Positions 35,901 to 44,902 of a stretch of 64,000 nt of DNA are shown in pieces. Made by a program: the position numbers and the translations under genes. The notes under the pieces were generated by a model, which was given only the letters and a program-made list of their open reading frames with translations, was not told the origin of the DNA and made no database searches. This DNA is from Myxococcota bacterium (GTDB taxonomy: Bacteria; Myxococcota_C; UBA6777): positions 13,130 through 77,129 of the forward strand of contig JAKLKB010000018.1 of NCBI GenBank assembly GCA_023150835.1, read 5' to 3'. Each line of letters starts with the position of its first letter. The first letter of the stretch is position 1.

Positions 35901-38900
35901 TTGGGCGGTTTGTGGACGCACTCCAAGCAGAAGTCCAACAGATGCCCGCGCCTCCCCACGCCGAACGTTCACCGCTGTCTCTCTCCCGATGGCCCGAAGG
36001 TTGTACAGGTAGCGTGACGTTGTGCAGCGATCCCCATCCGACCGCCCCGCGCTACGAAGTGGTCCTGACGATCCCATCGGCCCTTCCAACAGAACCGACC
36101 GAATGGTTTGGATTCCTTCGCGAGGCTTTTACAGGCCCCCTGATCACCGCCATGACCTCGATCCGCCTCTACCAACAAGGCGGCTCACAGCCCAATCCCT
36201 TGCGCGAGCTGTGCGTGTGTGAAGCAGGCGCACAACTGCGTATGATCATGACCGAAGGACGGCGCATCCAGTCGCTTACCTATCATCCAAACAACACTGC
36301 GGCCCACGAAACCGTCCACCTTTCCTTACACACTGACCAAGCCAACGACGCCCACCTCCATCTCGATATCTCTCTTGCATCGGCCTTTACAACAGAGCCT
36401 GCCCTCTACAGGCTGCCTTTGCGCGTCCAAGACGGTATCTTGCTCGTCGATGCCCGCGAACAAGAACAAACCTTGCGCGACTTTTACCAACACGCGCTCT
36501 TTGGCCGTCTGTTGGCCCCTGTCGAAGCCTTTGCCCCCACCCACCACACCACCCACGCGGACCCCCAAAAGCTCCGAGGCTACGCGGTCTCCACAGGCTC
36601 TCATGGTGATCCGTCGCACCTGCCGATGAATATGGCCTTTTCTTTGGTCTGGGAGCCTCTCTTCCGCTTGCTTTCTGCCGAAGGGGTTTGCGAAGGGATC
36701 TTGCGACTTGTTCATCTTTCCCATCACGTCGAGATCGACGCTGGTTGGCCGATCCTCCCTCACCAAGCCGTCGATGTCGAAGCCCAGATCACACGCATCG
36801 AAAACACCGACACAGGCCGAAGCATCCACACCCGATGCACCCTCTCACGCAACGGTGCGCGCTGCGCGATCGTTGAATCGGCCTTTTTTGTGCGTGGCTT
36901 TTTTGGCCGAACAACCGACATCTTGCGCACCAAAGAGATCATCGACACCTCACTGATCTTGCGCGATCAAGGCAGCATCGACTTTTTGCTTGCACACGGA
37001 TGGCTGCATCGCACCTCCGACACCCCTCTGCACGTCGGCGATATCTTGCAACTGCGTGCGCTCCAAGAAGAACACCGCCCCCGAAAAGGTCTTGCGCATT
37101 TTGCCGCAACAGGTCAGATCTGGCGTGGTTCCCAACCGATCGCCACGCTCGCGCTCGATCTACGGGCAGCGCGCAAACTCCATCCTCTGCAAGCCCTTCT
37201 CCAAGCCTTCGCCCAAGAACAAGCCACCCCGCGCAAGCCTGTCACGCCCCGCATCCTTGCGCATACCGAGACCCAAGCCCCCCAATCCATGCAAACCTTT
37301 GCAGAAGTCAGCGGCGATCTCAACCCGATCCATCGCAGCTTGCTGTTTGCTCGGATGGGACGGCTCGATCGCCCGATCGTGCATGGGATGTGGACCGCTG
37401 CCCGCCTGCATAGCTTCTTGGTCGCCTCGGTGGTCGATGGCGAAGAAAGCCGCGTCCTTGATTACAAAGCCTCCTTCCTTGCGCCGCTTTTGCTTGGTGA
37501 ACGCTTGCGACTCGAAGCCACCCGCACAGCCGTCCAAGAGGGCGTCTTGTTCGTCGAGCTTACAGCTTCCGCCATGCGCGACGCCCAAGCCATCGCCGTT
37601 GTTCGCGCCGAAGCCAAAGTCAAGATGCCCCGCAGCGTCTATCTGTTCCCCGGCCAAGGCATCCAACAAAAAGGCATGGGCATGGAGGCTTACGCCCGCT
37701 CCAAAGCGGCGCGCAACGTCTGGGATCAAGCGGATGCTTATACACGCGAACATCTCGGATTCTCGATCTTGGAGATCGTGCGCAACAACCCCAAAGAGCT
37801 TCTCGTCCAAGGCCGCACCCACGTCCATCCCCAAGGCGTCTTGCATCTCACGCAGTTCACACAAGTCAGCATGGCTGTGATGGCGCAAGCACAAGTCGCA
37901 GAGCTCCGCGAGTCCGGGCTTTTGGACCCTGATGCGATCTTATGCGGTCACAGCGTCGGCGAATACAACGCCATCGGTGTGACAGGTATCCTCCCGCTGA
38001 CAGATGTCGTCGAGATCGTCTATCATCGGGGACTTGTGATGCACGCACTCGTCCCACGCGATGAATCGGGCGAAAGCGGCTACCGCATGGGCGTTCTTCG
38101 CCCTCATTACGCAGGAATGGATCACGCCCAAGCCGAAGCCCTTGTCGAGCAAGTCGCCAAACAAACCGGCCAGTTCTTGCAGATCGTCAACTACAACGTC
38201 CGAGGCCGTCAGTACTCCGTCACAGGGCAGATCGGCGCGCTTCGGCTTCTTGAGCAGCTTCTCGATCAGCGCGCAACACAGAAAAAGCCCCCCTACATCG
38301 AAGTCCCGGGCATCGATGTTCCCTTCCATTCGTCCGTCTTGTTCAACGGTGTCGACGACTTCCGCAAAACTTTGGAGGCGCGCTTCCCTCAAGATATCGA
38401 TGAACAACGACTCTTGGGTCGTTATATCCCCAACCTTGTCCCCAAACTCTTCTCTCTCGACAAGCCATACATCGAAGAAGTTCAACAGACCACTCAGTCG
38501 CCGATCCTAGAAAAAGTCCTTGCAGACTTCGCCGACTACGCCGCCACCCCCAAGCGCCTCGCACGTATCCTGCTCATTGAGCTGTTGGCATGGCAGTTTG
38601 CAAGCCCTGTCCGTTGGATCGAGACCCAAGAGCTGCTCTTCCAACGCCGTTCGCTCGGTGGGATCGAGATCCAGCGCGCTATCGAGATCGGCGTGGGCTA
38701 CCAGCCCACCTTGGCAAACATGGCGCGTTATTCCCACCAACTGCTCGGCCCTTCAGCTCCTGATATCGAGATCCTCAATATCGAAGCGGAAGCGGATCGC
38801 GTCTTCTTGCGCGACCAAGACACCCTGCCACCTCAAGCCCAAGATACCGCTGCTCCGGCCTCGATCCAGCCTCTCTCCGCTCAAAAGCCACAGCCCTCAC

Positions 38901-41900
38901 AACAGGCCACCTCCTCCGCTTCGCTCCAGCAACCATCACAACAGGCCATCCCATCGACAAACGCCGCCTCCCCCGTTTCGGTCGGCGCACCGCCACCGCC
39001 CGATCAGCCGCTTTCTGTGGCCGAAGGCGTGACTTTTGTCCTCGCAAGCCAAGCCCGTATCCGCCCCGATCAGCTTTCCATGCAAGAGACCCTCGATGAT
39101 CTCTTTGACGGCGTTTCATCGCGCCGCAACCAAGTCCTGCTCGACCTTGGCGCAGAGTTTCAGATGGGACCGATCGACGGGGCCCATGAAAAACCTTTGC
39201 GCGAACTGATCGCCGAGATCACCCGCCGCTGCCCTTCCTACAAAGCCCCCGGAAAATATATGCGCGCCACCCAAGATGATTCGATCAAACGAGTCTTCGG
39301 ACGCGCTGGACTGACGCGCAAAGAAGTGGAAAGCCACTTTGAACAACAATTCGGCCTTGGTTCGGGCTTGCGCGAGAGCGCGTTGTGTCTGCTCGCCTTG
39401 GAAAGCCGCGAAGGAGCCTCCGCTCGCGGCGGCAGCATGGGCTTGTTGCCCCAAGCCCTCCCATCCGACCGAAACACCGCCAAGACCTTCTTAGACGAAG
39501 CCGCCCTACGCATCGGACAGATCAAAGGTCTGACGATCAGCCGACAAGGCGCACACAGCACAGGGGGCGGAGCCTCCGTCGATGCCGCTGTCGTCCAAGA
39601 GCTTGAGTCCAAGATCCTCGGACCCAAGGGGATCTTGATGCAACAAGCCCGTGAGATCGCCGAACGTCTGGGGCATCCGATCGAGGCCGCAGCAAGCGGG
39701 CTTCCTGCGCAACACAATGAACAAGCCGAAAAGCTGGCTCTCTACGAAGCAGAACACGACAGCGAGTTTGTCGAATGGCTTCAACCGCGCTTTGATGCCA
39801 AAAAGCACGTCGCGCTGACTTCTTCGTGGGCGTCTGCTCGACGCGATGTGGCTCGATTGTTCTTTGATCTGCGAAACAACCGCATTGAGGCTTCCGAAGC
39901 CTTGGCACAAGTCGCCCGACTGGCCGCCTTCCACGAGGATATCACCCTCACACAAACCGCTTCTTGGTACGCAAAACTCGCCGAAGAGCAAGGCGACCTC
40001 CGTCTTGCAGGTTGGCTCCACCAGATCGCAGCGGGTGATGCGCCCCATACTCCGGCGTTTCAGCCGACGCGCCCCGCGCTCTCTTTGCAACAAGACGGCT
40101 CTTGGAGATACGCCGAGGCCGTATGCGATCAAGCCGATGCCCTCGACCGTTTTGTCGATGCCTTGTGGCCCAAAGATCGCCCTCCCCTTCTTCAAATCGG
40201 CGAACAAGGCGAATGGAACATCACTTTTTCCAAGCTCCTGTCCGAACACACCAAGCGGCCCTTTGATCTGCGCAACACGACCGCTCTGGTGACGGGTGCA
40301 AGCCCGGGATCGATCGCCTTGGCCTGTGTGCGCTTTCTTTTGCGCGGTGGAGCCCGTGTCATCGTCACCACCAGCACTTACAACAGCGATCGTGTACGCG
40401 AATACCGCGATCTCTTCGAGACTTCTGCCGTCCCGGGTGCAGAGCTCCATGTCGTCCCCTTCAACCAAGCCTCTTTCCAAGATGTCGAGTCCCTGATCCA
40501 CTGGCTGTTTTCCTCTGTCACCGAACAAGACGGAGCCAAAGTCCGCGTCGTGAAGCGCCCTTTTGCACCCGATATCGTGCTGCCTTTCGCCGCCATCAAA
40601 GATCTCGCCACGCTCGACAGCCTCCAAGCCCGCTCCAATGCCGTGATGCGTACGATGCTGCTCAGCGTAGAGCGCCTTGTGACGGGCATCGCCACCCATT
40701 ACAAGCGTCACGGTCTCCCCGCGATGCCTTGCCATATCCTGCTGCCGCTTTCGCCAAATCACGGGAGCTTCGGTGGTGACGGCGTGTACGCCGAAACCAA
40801 AGCTGCACTCGAAGTCCTCCTGACCAAGTGGGAAAGTGAACGCGAAGCGTGGGGCAAAGCCACCACCTTGTGCGCGGCCCGCATCGGATGGGTCCGTGGG
40901 ACGGGCTTGATGGATGCCAACAATCTTGTGGCTCACCACCTCGAACAGCGCACAGGCATACGCACTTTTTCGAGCGATGAGATGGGCTGGTTGTTGACCG
41001 CTCTGTGTACCCATGCGGCCAGAAAACAAGCCCTCCACCAGCCGCTTGAGGCCGATCTAACGGGCGGTTTCCAGCGGATCAAAGCCCTTCGTCAGACTGT
41101 TTCGACGATCCGCACCGAACTCGAACACCAAGCCGCTCGCGTCAAGCAACGCCTGACCCTCGAAAACGCCGAAGCCACCTTGCTTGGCGCGCCCACCGAT
41201 GCGCCTTTGCTTGTCGATGCGCTTCCTCATTGGCCTGCGACCTTACACCCTCGATTGACGCCTGCCACAGCCAAAAAGCCCGTCCATTGGCCCAAACGCG
41301 GCCTTTCCTTGCGCGAGATGGTGGTGATCGTTGGCATGGGCGAGATCGGCCCTTGCGGAAGCGCCCGTACCCGCTACGAGATGGAGCTCGGTCCATCCCT
41401 TTCTCCTGCTGCTGTGCTTGAGTTGGCTTGGATCACGGGCTTCGTCACCTACGAAGAAAACGGCAAAGCGGGGGTTTGGAAAGATCGCCAAACCAACACC
41501 GTGATCGCAGAACACGAGATCGCCGCTCGTTATCGTGAAAGCGTCCGCAAACATCTCGGGCTGCGCTGGATCGAGCCTGAGACCGTAGGCATCGACCCCA
41601 ACGCTCTTTCTATGTACACCTCTGTTTTTCTGGAAAAAGATTTTACTTTTTCGGTCAGCTCCGAAGAAGAAGCCCGTACTTTCTTTGCGACGGCCCCCGA
41701 AAAAACCCGTGTTCACTTTGATGCCCAAGACGGACAATGGCGCATCACACGCCTCGCTGGAACCGAAGTTAAAGTCCCCCGCCAAGTCCGCCTCCAACGT
41801 CAAGTCATGGGCCAGATCCCCAAAGGCTTCGACTTTGCGCGATTCGGTCTCTCCAACGATATGATCGAACGCATCGATCGCGTCGCTCTCTTCAACCTGA

Positions 41901-43225
41901 TCGCCACCGTCGATGCCTTCTTGTCTGCTGGCATCGAACCCGAAGAACTCTTGCGATGGCTCCATCCTGCCCGCGTCGCAAACACCCAAGGCTCGGGCAT
42001 CGGTGGGATGCGCAGCTTGGCCCGTCTCTACCGCGATCACGTCCTCGATATCGAGCGCCAGCCTGATATCCTCCAAGAGACCTTGATCAACGTCGCAGCG
42101 GCCTATGTGGTCCAAAGCTACGTCGGAAGCTACGGGCCGATGTCTCACCCTGTCGCCGCCTGCGCAACCGCTGCCGTCTCTCTCGAAGAAGCCACCGACA
42201 AGATCTTGGCAGGAAAGGCCGACTTTGTAGTCGCGGGTGGGTACGATGACGTCGGGCGCGAAAGCCTTGTGGGCTTCGGTGATATGAACGCCACCGCAAA
42301 CACCGATGAGATGGTCGCGATGGGGCTTGAACCCGCCCAGATGTCCCGCCCCAACGACACGCGGCGACGCGGCTTTGTCGAGGCCCAAGGCGGCGGAACC
42401 TTCTTGCTCGCTCGCGCCGATATCGCCCTACAGATGGGTCTCCCCGTGTACGGTGTGGTCGGATACTGCGGCTCTTTTGGTGACGGTATCCACAAATCCA
42501 TCCCCGCCCCCGGCATGGGCGCACTCGCTTGTGCCATCGGAGGCCAACAATCCCCGCTCGCTCGTTCACTCCAACACTTCGGCCTGACCGCTGATGATAT
42601 CGCCGTCGTGTACAAACACGACACTTCCACCGCTGCCAACGACCCCAACGAAAACGAACTCCATCACCGCATCCAACGAGCGCTCGGACGCAGCGAAGGA
42701 AACCCGCTCTTTGCCGTCTCTCAAAAAAGTCTGACAGGTCACGCCAAAGGCGGAGCCGCTGCGTGGCAGATCATCGGGCTTTGCCAGACTCTTCTCCAAG
42801 GCCGCATCGCAGGAAACCCCAATCTCGACAACGTCGATCCGATGATGCGTTCTTTTTCTCATCTCGCTTTCTCAAACAAAACCCTTGACGTAGGTGAGAC
42901 GCTGCCGCTGCGTGCAGGGATGCTGACCAGCCTCGGTTTCGGCCACGTCAGCGGTATCGCTCTTTTGCTTCACCCCGATGCCTTCTTGGCCCAACTCTCC
43001 GAAGAACAAGCCACCGCTTACCACTCCCGCTGTCAGCAGCGCCACCACCAGACCACCCAACGCTGGGCCTCCGTCTTCATGGGACAAACACCCTTGTTCT
43101 CTCGCCGAAACCTCCGCCGCTTTGAAGCCCAAGACGGCTCTCCCGAACAAGCCGCCCAAGAAGCCGCCATGCTCCTGAACCCCCACGCTCGCCTTGATAC
43201 CTCACGCGGCTTCTATTCTTTGTAA
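32996..43225 (+). CDS. fas: Type I fatty acid synthase, single 3409-residue polypeptide
   Basis: Domain order matches mycobacterial/corynebacterial FAS-I and the joined fungal beta+alpha chains. Acetyltransferase (about 60-430): GHSQG with Ser194. FMN enoyl reductase (about 485-860): 'VILPGMTPTTSDVPIVAAAA' and GGKAGGHHSWED. Hot-dog dehydratase (about 1150-1540): 'FAEVSGDLNPIHRS' and RPIVHGMWTA. Malonyl/palmitoyl transferase (from about 1545): LFPGQG and GHSVGE with Ser1653. ACP: 'DGVSSRRNQVLLDLGAEF', where Ser2041 aligns with the fungal phosphopantetheine serine. Ketoreductase: ALVTGASPGS at about 2430, with Tyr2598/Lys2602 in YAETK. Ketosynthase (from about 2775): Cys3056, His3208, His3249; the 41-residue His-His spacing equals that in yeast. 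All catalytic residues are present. Unlike fungi there is no fused phosphopantetheinyl transferase; acpS follows separately. It should make long-chain acyl-CoA de novo. Confidence 0.95.
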   Translation: MRRTEERNNGKAAVVQAAEEGASLSASAKEQLWGLERTSQGFVSYDGEGGQQGGALYTSGQVTAVRSLLSRLVLGENQAAISFAGQGFYDLDHLAGLMRGSREVRALLEAATAHLESLVHTQEARWSGCYADGFDVMAWLQEPSTRPSAAVLRGGCYSQPLILIQQVALYVALYEEGIREAFAVGAIPVIFGHSQGLQTALLVAESPNGQIETERLLAYVSYAFWQGLVMEQGYTVTPERSAEGASPMAAISGPSLAVLEQVLARFNRSLPEAAQVDISLYNTRNRHVVSSHPAVLSTLRKAMEAQAEREAARKKAGRFGGQPLQFTWEYLEVSGPFHSRYMREGFEQMQRKVRDIGFDFSKSRFFVDVLCGHTGRVLTQQPDVLDELLHNQFVRSVRWSRMLRSLEPYNGVSDILDLGPGDGVMRLTASALRGTGRQVHTLYTQEGQDAFFLQAPQTPRPVAYCSFLPSVSPDEAGGWRVENRYTRATGHAPVILPGMTPTTSDVPIVAAAANQGFTAELAGGGQVNERIFWLRMEELQEALGPGREVVFNALYLDPYLWDLHVRKTGLVQKARKAGYPICGVTISAGMPEVSEAVALLDEFVSLGMWLNAFKPGTLAQIRHVVKIAQAAPHHTIFVHLEGGKAGGHHSWEDLEQLLLDGYHLLREQPNLVLCVGGGIGSEAHANALLTGRWSLAHDLPQMPVDAVLLGTLTMACKEATTSAQVKQALVDAPGCAGWVFAGHVEGQTTSGKSALNADIHYIDNAASRCGRLLDEVAGDAIAVQARRDEIIAALNQTAKPYFGDLSTMTYHAVAQRLVTLMALGRHGRYEDGPWLDTTHRTRFADFLQLAEARLCEQEEGRFACFFGTFEALDHPQACVDRLLALYPHAAQQILHPADVRRFLYDICGRAGKPVPFVPVIDAEVRRWYKADSLWQAHDDRYSADQVLIIPGPAALQGLRSADQPVASMLGRFVDALQAEVQQMPAPPHAERSPLSLSRWPEGCTGSVTLCSDPHPTAPRYEVVLTIPSALPTEPTEWFGFLREAFTGPLITAMTSIRLYQQGGSQPNPLRELCVCEAGAQLRMIMTEGRRIQSLTYHPNNTAAHETVHLSLHTDQANDAHLHLDISLASAFTTEPALYRLPLRVQDGILLVDAREQEQTLRDFYQHALFGRLLAPVEAFAPTHHTTHADPQKLRGYAVSTGSHGDPSHLPMNMAFSLVWEPLFRLLSAEGVCEGILRLVHLSHHVEIDAGWPILPHQAVDVEAQITRIENTDTGRSIHTRCTLSRNGARCAIVESAFFVRGFFGRTTDILRTKEIIDTSLILRDQGSIDFLLAHGWLHRTSDTPLHVGDILQLRALQEEHRPRKGLAHFAATGQIWRGSQPIATLALDLRAARKLHPLQALLQAFAQEQATPRKPVTPRILAHTETQAPQSMQTFAEVSGDLNPIHRSLLFARMGRLDRPIVHGMWTAARLHSFLVASVVDGEESRVLDYKASFLAPLLLGERLRLEATRTAVQEGVLFVELTASAMRDAQAIAVVRAEAKVKMPRSVYLFPGQGIQQKGMGMEAYARSKAARNVWDQADAYTREHLGFSILEIVRNNPKELLVQGRTHVHPQGVLHLTQFTQVSMAVMAQAQVAELRESGLLDPDAILCGHSVGEYNAIGVTGILPLTDVVEIVYHRGLVMHALVPRDESGESGYRMGVLRPHYAGMDHAQAEALVEQVAKQTGQFLQIVNYNVRGRQYSVTGQIGALRLLEQLLDQRATQKKPPYIEVPGIDVPFHSSVLFNGVDDFRKTLEARFPQDIDEQRLLGRYIPNLVPKLFSLDKPYIEEVQQTTQSPILEKVLADFADYAATPKRLARILLIELLAWQFASPVRWIETQELLFQRRSLGGIEIQRAIEIGVGYQPTLANMARYSHQLLGPSAPDIEILNIEAEADRVFLRDQDTLPPQAQDTAAPASIQPLSAQKPQPSQQATSSASLQQPSQQAIPSTNAASPVSVGAPPPPDQPLSVAEGVTFVLASQARIRPDQLSMQETLDDLFDGVSSRRNQVLLDLGAEFQMGPIDGAHEKPLRELIAEITRRCPSYKAPGKYMRATQDDSIKRVFGRAGLTRKEVESHFEQQFGLGSGLRESALCLLALESREGASARGGSMGLLPQALPSDRNTAKTFLDEAALRIGQIKGLTISRQGAHSTGGGASVDAAVVQELESKILGPKGILMQQAREIAERLGHPIEAAASGLPAQHNEQAEKLALYEAEHDSEFVEWLQPRFDAKKHVALTSSWASARRDVARLFFDLRNNRIEASEALAQVARLAAFHEDITLTQTASWYAKLAEEQGDLRLAGWLHQIAAGDAPHTPAFQPTRPALSLQQDGSWRYAEAVCDQADALDRFVDALWPKDRPPLLQIGEQGEWNITFSKLLSEHTKRPFDLRNTTALVTGASPGSIALACVRFLLRGGARVIVTTSTYNSDRVREYRDLFETSAVPGAELHVVPFNQASFQDVESLIHWLFSSVTEQDGAKVRVVKRPFAPDIVLPFAAIKDLATLDSLQARSNAVMRTMLLSVERLVTGIATHYKRHGLPAMPCHILLPLSPNHGSFGGDGVYAETKAALEVLLTKWESEREAWGKATTLCAARIGWVRGTGLMDANNLVAHHLEQRTGIRTFSSDEMGWLLTALCTHAARKQALHQPLEADLTGGFQRIKALRQTVSTIRTELEHQAARVKQRLTLENAEATLLGAPTDAPLLVDALPHWPATLHPRLTPATAKKPVHWPKRGLSLREMVVIVGMGEIGPCGSARTRYEMELGPSLSPAAVLELAWITGFVTYEENGKAGVWKDRQTNTVIAEHEIAARYRESVRKHLGLRWIEPETVGIDPNALSMYTSVFLEKDFTFSVSSEEEARTFFATAPEKTRVHFDAQDGQWRITRLAGTEVKVPRQVRLQRQVMGQIPKGFDFARFGLSNDMIERIDRVALFNLIATVDAFLSAGIEPEELLRWLHPARVANTQGSGIGGMRSLARLYRDHVLDIERQPDILQETLINVAAAYVVQSYVGSYGPMSHPVAACATAAVSLEEATDKILAGKADFVVAGGYDDVGRESLVGFGDMNATANTDEMVAMGLEPAQMSRPNDTRRRGFVEAQGGGTFLLARADIALQMGLPVYGVVGYCGSFGDGIHKSIPAPGMGALACAIGGQQSPLARSLQHFGLTADDIAVVYKHDTSTAANDPNENELHHRIQRALGRSEGNPLFAVSQKSLTGHAKGGAAAWQIIGLCQTLLQGRIAGNPNLDNVDPMMRSFSHLAFSNKTLDVGETLPLRAGMLTSLGFGHVSGIALLLHPDAFLAQLSEEQATAYHSRCQQRHHQTTQRWASVFMGQTPLFSRRNLRRFEAQDGSPEQAAQEAAMLLNPHARLDTSRGFYSL

Positions 43226-43244
43226 AAATGTCGGATCTATCTTA

Positions 43245-43697
43245 ATGAGTTTTCAACTGTCTTTTCATCCTCAAGGGCGTGTCCTTGGTGTCGGTTTCGA
43301 TGTCGTTTCGGTTGCGGCTTTCTCTCTACAGCTTCAAGATCCAGCCTCTTGTTTTGTCGAAGAAGTCTTTACCTTAGCAGAACGCCGCATCGCTCGCTCA
43401 CGCGCAGGGCAACAGCCCGCACGCCACTTCGCGGCCCGCTTTGCTGCCAAAGAAGCCCTCATCAAAGCGTGGTCTTCGGCCCTTTTCGGCCAACCTCCCC
43501 CCTTGCCGCATCTCTCCTTACGAGAGATCGAAGTGATCCACGATGCTTATTCTCGCCCTGCCCTACGTTTTCACGGTCAAGTCTCGGATGCCATTCAAGC
43601 ACTTTTCCCCTATACAACCCACCTCTCTCTCTCCCACGATGGCGACACCGCCGCTGCCATCGTCTTGATCGAACAGCTCACCGCTGCTTCGCGTTAG
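43245..43697 (+). CDS. acpS: Holo-[acyl-carrier-protein] synthase paired with FAS-I
   Basis: 150 residues from ATG 43245, 19 bp after the FAS stop. The ribosome binding site is weak, consistent with coupling to FAS translation. Motifs: 'VLGVGFDVVSVAAFSLQL', with the metal-binding Asp, and 'HFAARFAAKEALIKAW', with the Glu/Lys pair of the phosphopantetheinyl transferase family, then 'LSLSHDGDTAAAIVLIE' at the C-terminus. It transfers 4'-phosphopantetheine from CoA to the ACP serine of the upstream synthase. The same fas-acpS order is known from Mycobacterium (Rv2524c-Rv2523c) and Corynebacterium. The last 30 bp are involved in a tail duplication shared with the next gene. Confidence 0.9.
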   Translation: MSFQLSFHPQGRVLGVGFDVVSVAAFSLQLQDPASCFVEEVFTLAERRIARSRAGQQPARHFAARFAAKEALIKAWSSALFGQPPPLPHLSLREIEVIHDAYSRPALRFHGQVSDAIQALFPYTTHLSLSHDGDTAAAIVLIEQLTAASR

Positions 43698-43763
43698 GCT
43701 TCCGCCAGATCGCTCGGAACAGATCACTGCGGCTTCGCGCTAGGCTTCCGCCAGATCGCTCGG
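43686..43763. repeat. Tail duplication between acpS and the NmrA-like gene
   Basis: The 32-base segment starting GCTTCGCGTTAGGCTTCCGC at 43686 recurs from 43732 with one mismatch (46-bp period). The first copy includes the acpS stop, the second encodes the end of the leftward gene ('RAIWRKPSA'). Confidence 0.85.
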
Positions 43764-44605
43764 TGGGTCTCCACATACATCCGCAGCGTCCGCCCTCGCC
43801 GCCCCAACAACGCCTCCATCGTCGGATCGACCCGCTCTGCCTGCCCAAAACGCAGCCCGACGTGCAAGATCGTTTGGACGATACACTGCCCCCAAGGCAG
43901 CCCACGCCGCCGAAGATGCCACACATACCCCACCACCGACGCAGCCCGATAACGGATGCTCCGCCCCAAAACATCGCTCAAGATCTTCGCGACCTCATCA
44001 AACCCGATGGCTTCTGGCCCTGTAAGCGTATAAGCTTGATTCGCGTGCTTTTCTGGCGCAACAAACGCCTCGGCGGCCACCTCCGCCACATCATACAGAT
44101 CCACAAAAGCTGCACGACCTTTGCCCGCAGGCACATACAAACGATCCGCCTCGCAGATATCCTGCAAGTAGGCGTCTTGTAGGTTTTGCGCGAAAAATCC
44201 GGGGCGCAGCAACGTGTACGGAGCGACCGATGCTTTGAGGTGCATCTCAACTTTATGATGCGGAATGATCTTGTTTTCTCCCGCTCCTGCAACCGATAAA
44301 AAGACGATATGCTCAGCCTTTTTTTCTCGTGCGATATCCACAAAAGGATTCAGCGTTTTTTCCACATCTGCGATCGGCGGCGGACGCAACAAAAACACGC
44401 CCGAACATCCCTCCAAAGCAGCCGACCACGTCGCAGCGTCCCGAAAATCAAACCGCACACTCTTGACTTCTCCGTTCCAGTACTCTTCTGCCGATGCCAC
44501 CGATGAAACAGCAGCCCGCACGTCGATACCTCTTACACGCAACGCACGAACCACCTCACGACCCACATTCCCCATCGCTCCTGTCACCAAGATCCGCTTC
44601 GTCAT
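43724..44605 (-). CDS. NmrA-like NAD(P)-binding protein (atypical SDR)
   Basis: 293 residues from ATG 44605 (GGGAG about 8 nt upstream). Rossmann start 'KRILVTGAMGNVGREVVRAL', where GxxGxxG binds the dinucleotide; 'GCSGVFLLRPPPI'; 'AEHIVFLSVAGAG'; 'HKVEMHLKASVAPYTLLRPG' then FFAQNLQD; and 'AFVDLYDVAEVAAEAFV'. These are the standard NmrA/NAD(P)H-azoreductase landmarks. The catalytic YxxxK is not kept in the classical form, so it may be a redox sensor or a reductase of unknown substrate. It converges on acpS with 26 bp between stops. Confidence 0.82.
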   Translation of the reverse strand: MTKRILVTGAMGNVGREVVRALRVRGIDVRAAVSSVASAEEYWNGEVKSVRFDFRDAATWSAALEGCSGVFLLRPPPIADVEKTLNPFVDIAREKKAEHIVFLSVAGAGENKIIPHHKVEMHLKASVAPYTLLRPGFFAQNLQDAYLQDICEADRLYVPAGKGRAAFVDLYDVAEVAAEAFVAPEKHANQAYTLTGPEAIGFDEVAKILSDVLGRSIRYRAASVVGYVWHLRRRGLPWGQCIVQTILHVGLRFGQAERVDPTMEALLGRRGRTLRMYVETHRAIWRKPSAKPQ

Positions 44606-44645
44606 CAAAAGATCTCCCAAACAAAATCGCCTCAAGCCGACGTCA

Positions 44646-44862
44646 CCCAAAAACCCGCGTTCGCGCCCGTTGCGAGCGACTGCGTCGTTGGTTTGAAACA
44701 CGATGCTCTGTTCGCCAATACGGGGTCAAGGGGTTGCGACCCCTTGCGGGGTTTGGGGCCGCGCCCCAATTCAACAAACATCCTCAGATGTACGCTTACT
44801 CAGACGGCGAGCCGTTGCGGCCCCTTGCGGGGTGTGAGGCAGCGCCCCTAATTCAACAAACC
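44646..44862 (+). repeat. Family A/B repeat with duplicated B core
   Basis: The A half (AAAACCCGCGTTCGCGCCC, GTTTGAAACACG) is followed by a full B core (AATACGGGGTCAAGGGGTTG to GGGGCCGCGCCCC, 44717-44767) and a second partial B (CCCCTTGCGGGGTGTGAGG) at 44821-44850. The C/T-rich end precedes the ribosome binding site of the hydrolase gene. Confidence 0.75.
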
Positions 44863-44902
44863 CCACCGCCTCCCTTCTCTTTCTACCCAAGGAGCTCCCA
44901 AG

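Noticed and set aside
34352-35959. Long minus-strand frame of 535 codons inside the FAS gene
   Set aside because: It is antisense to a strongly supported domain, its composition is that of a reverse-frame shadow, and it has no ribosome binding site. The same applies to 39506-41038 and 41243-42388.
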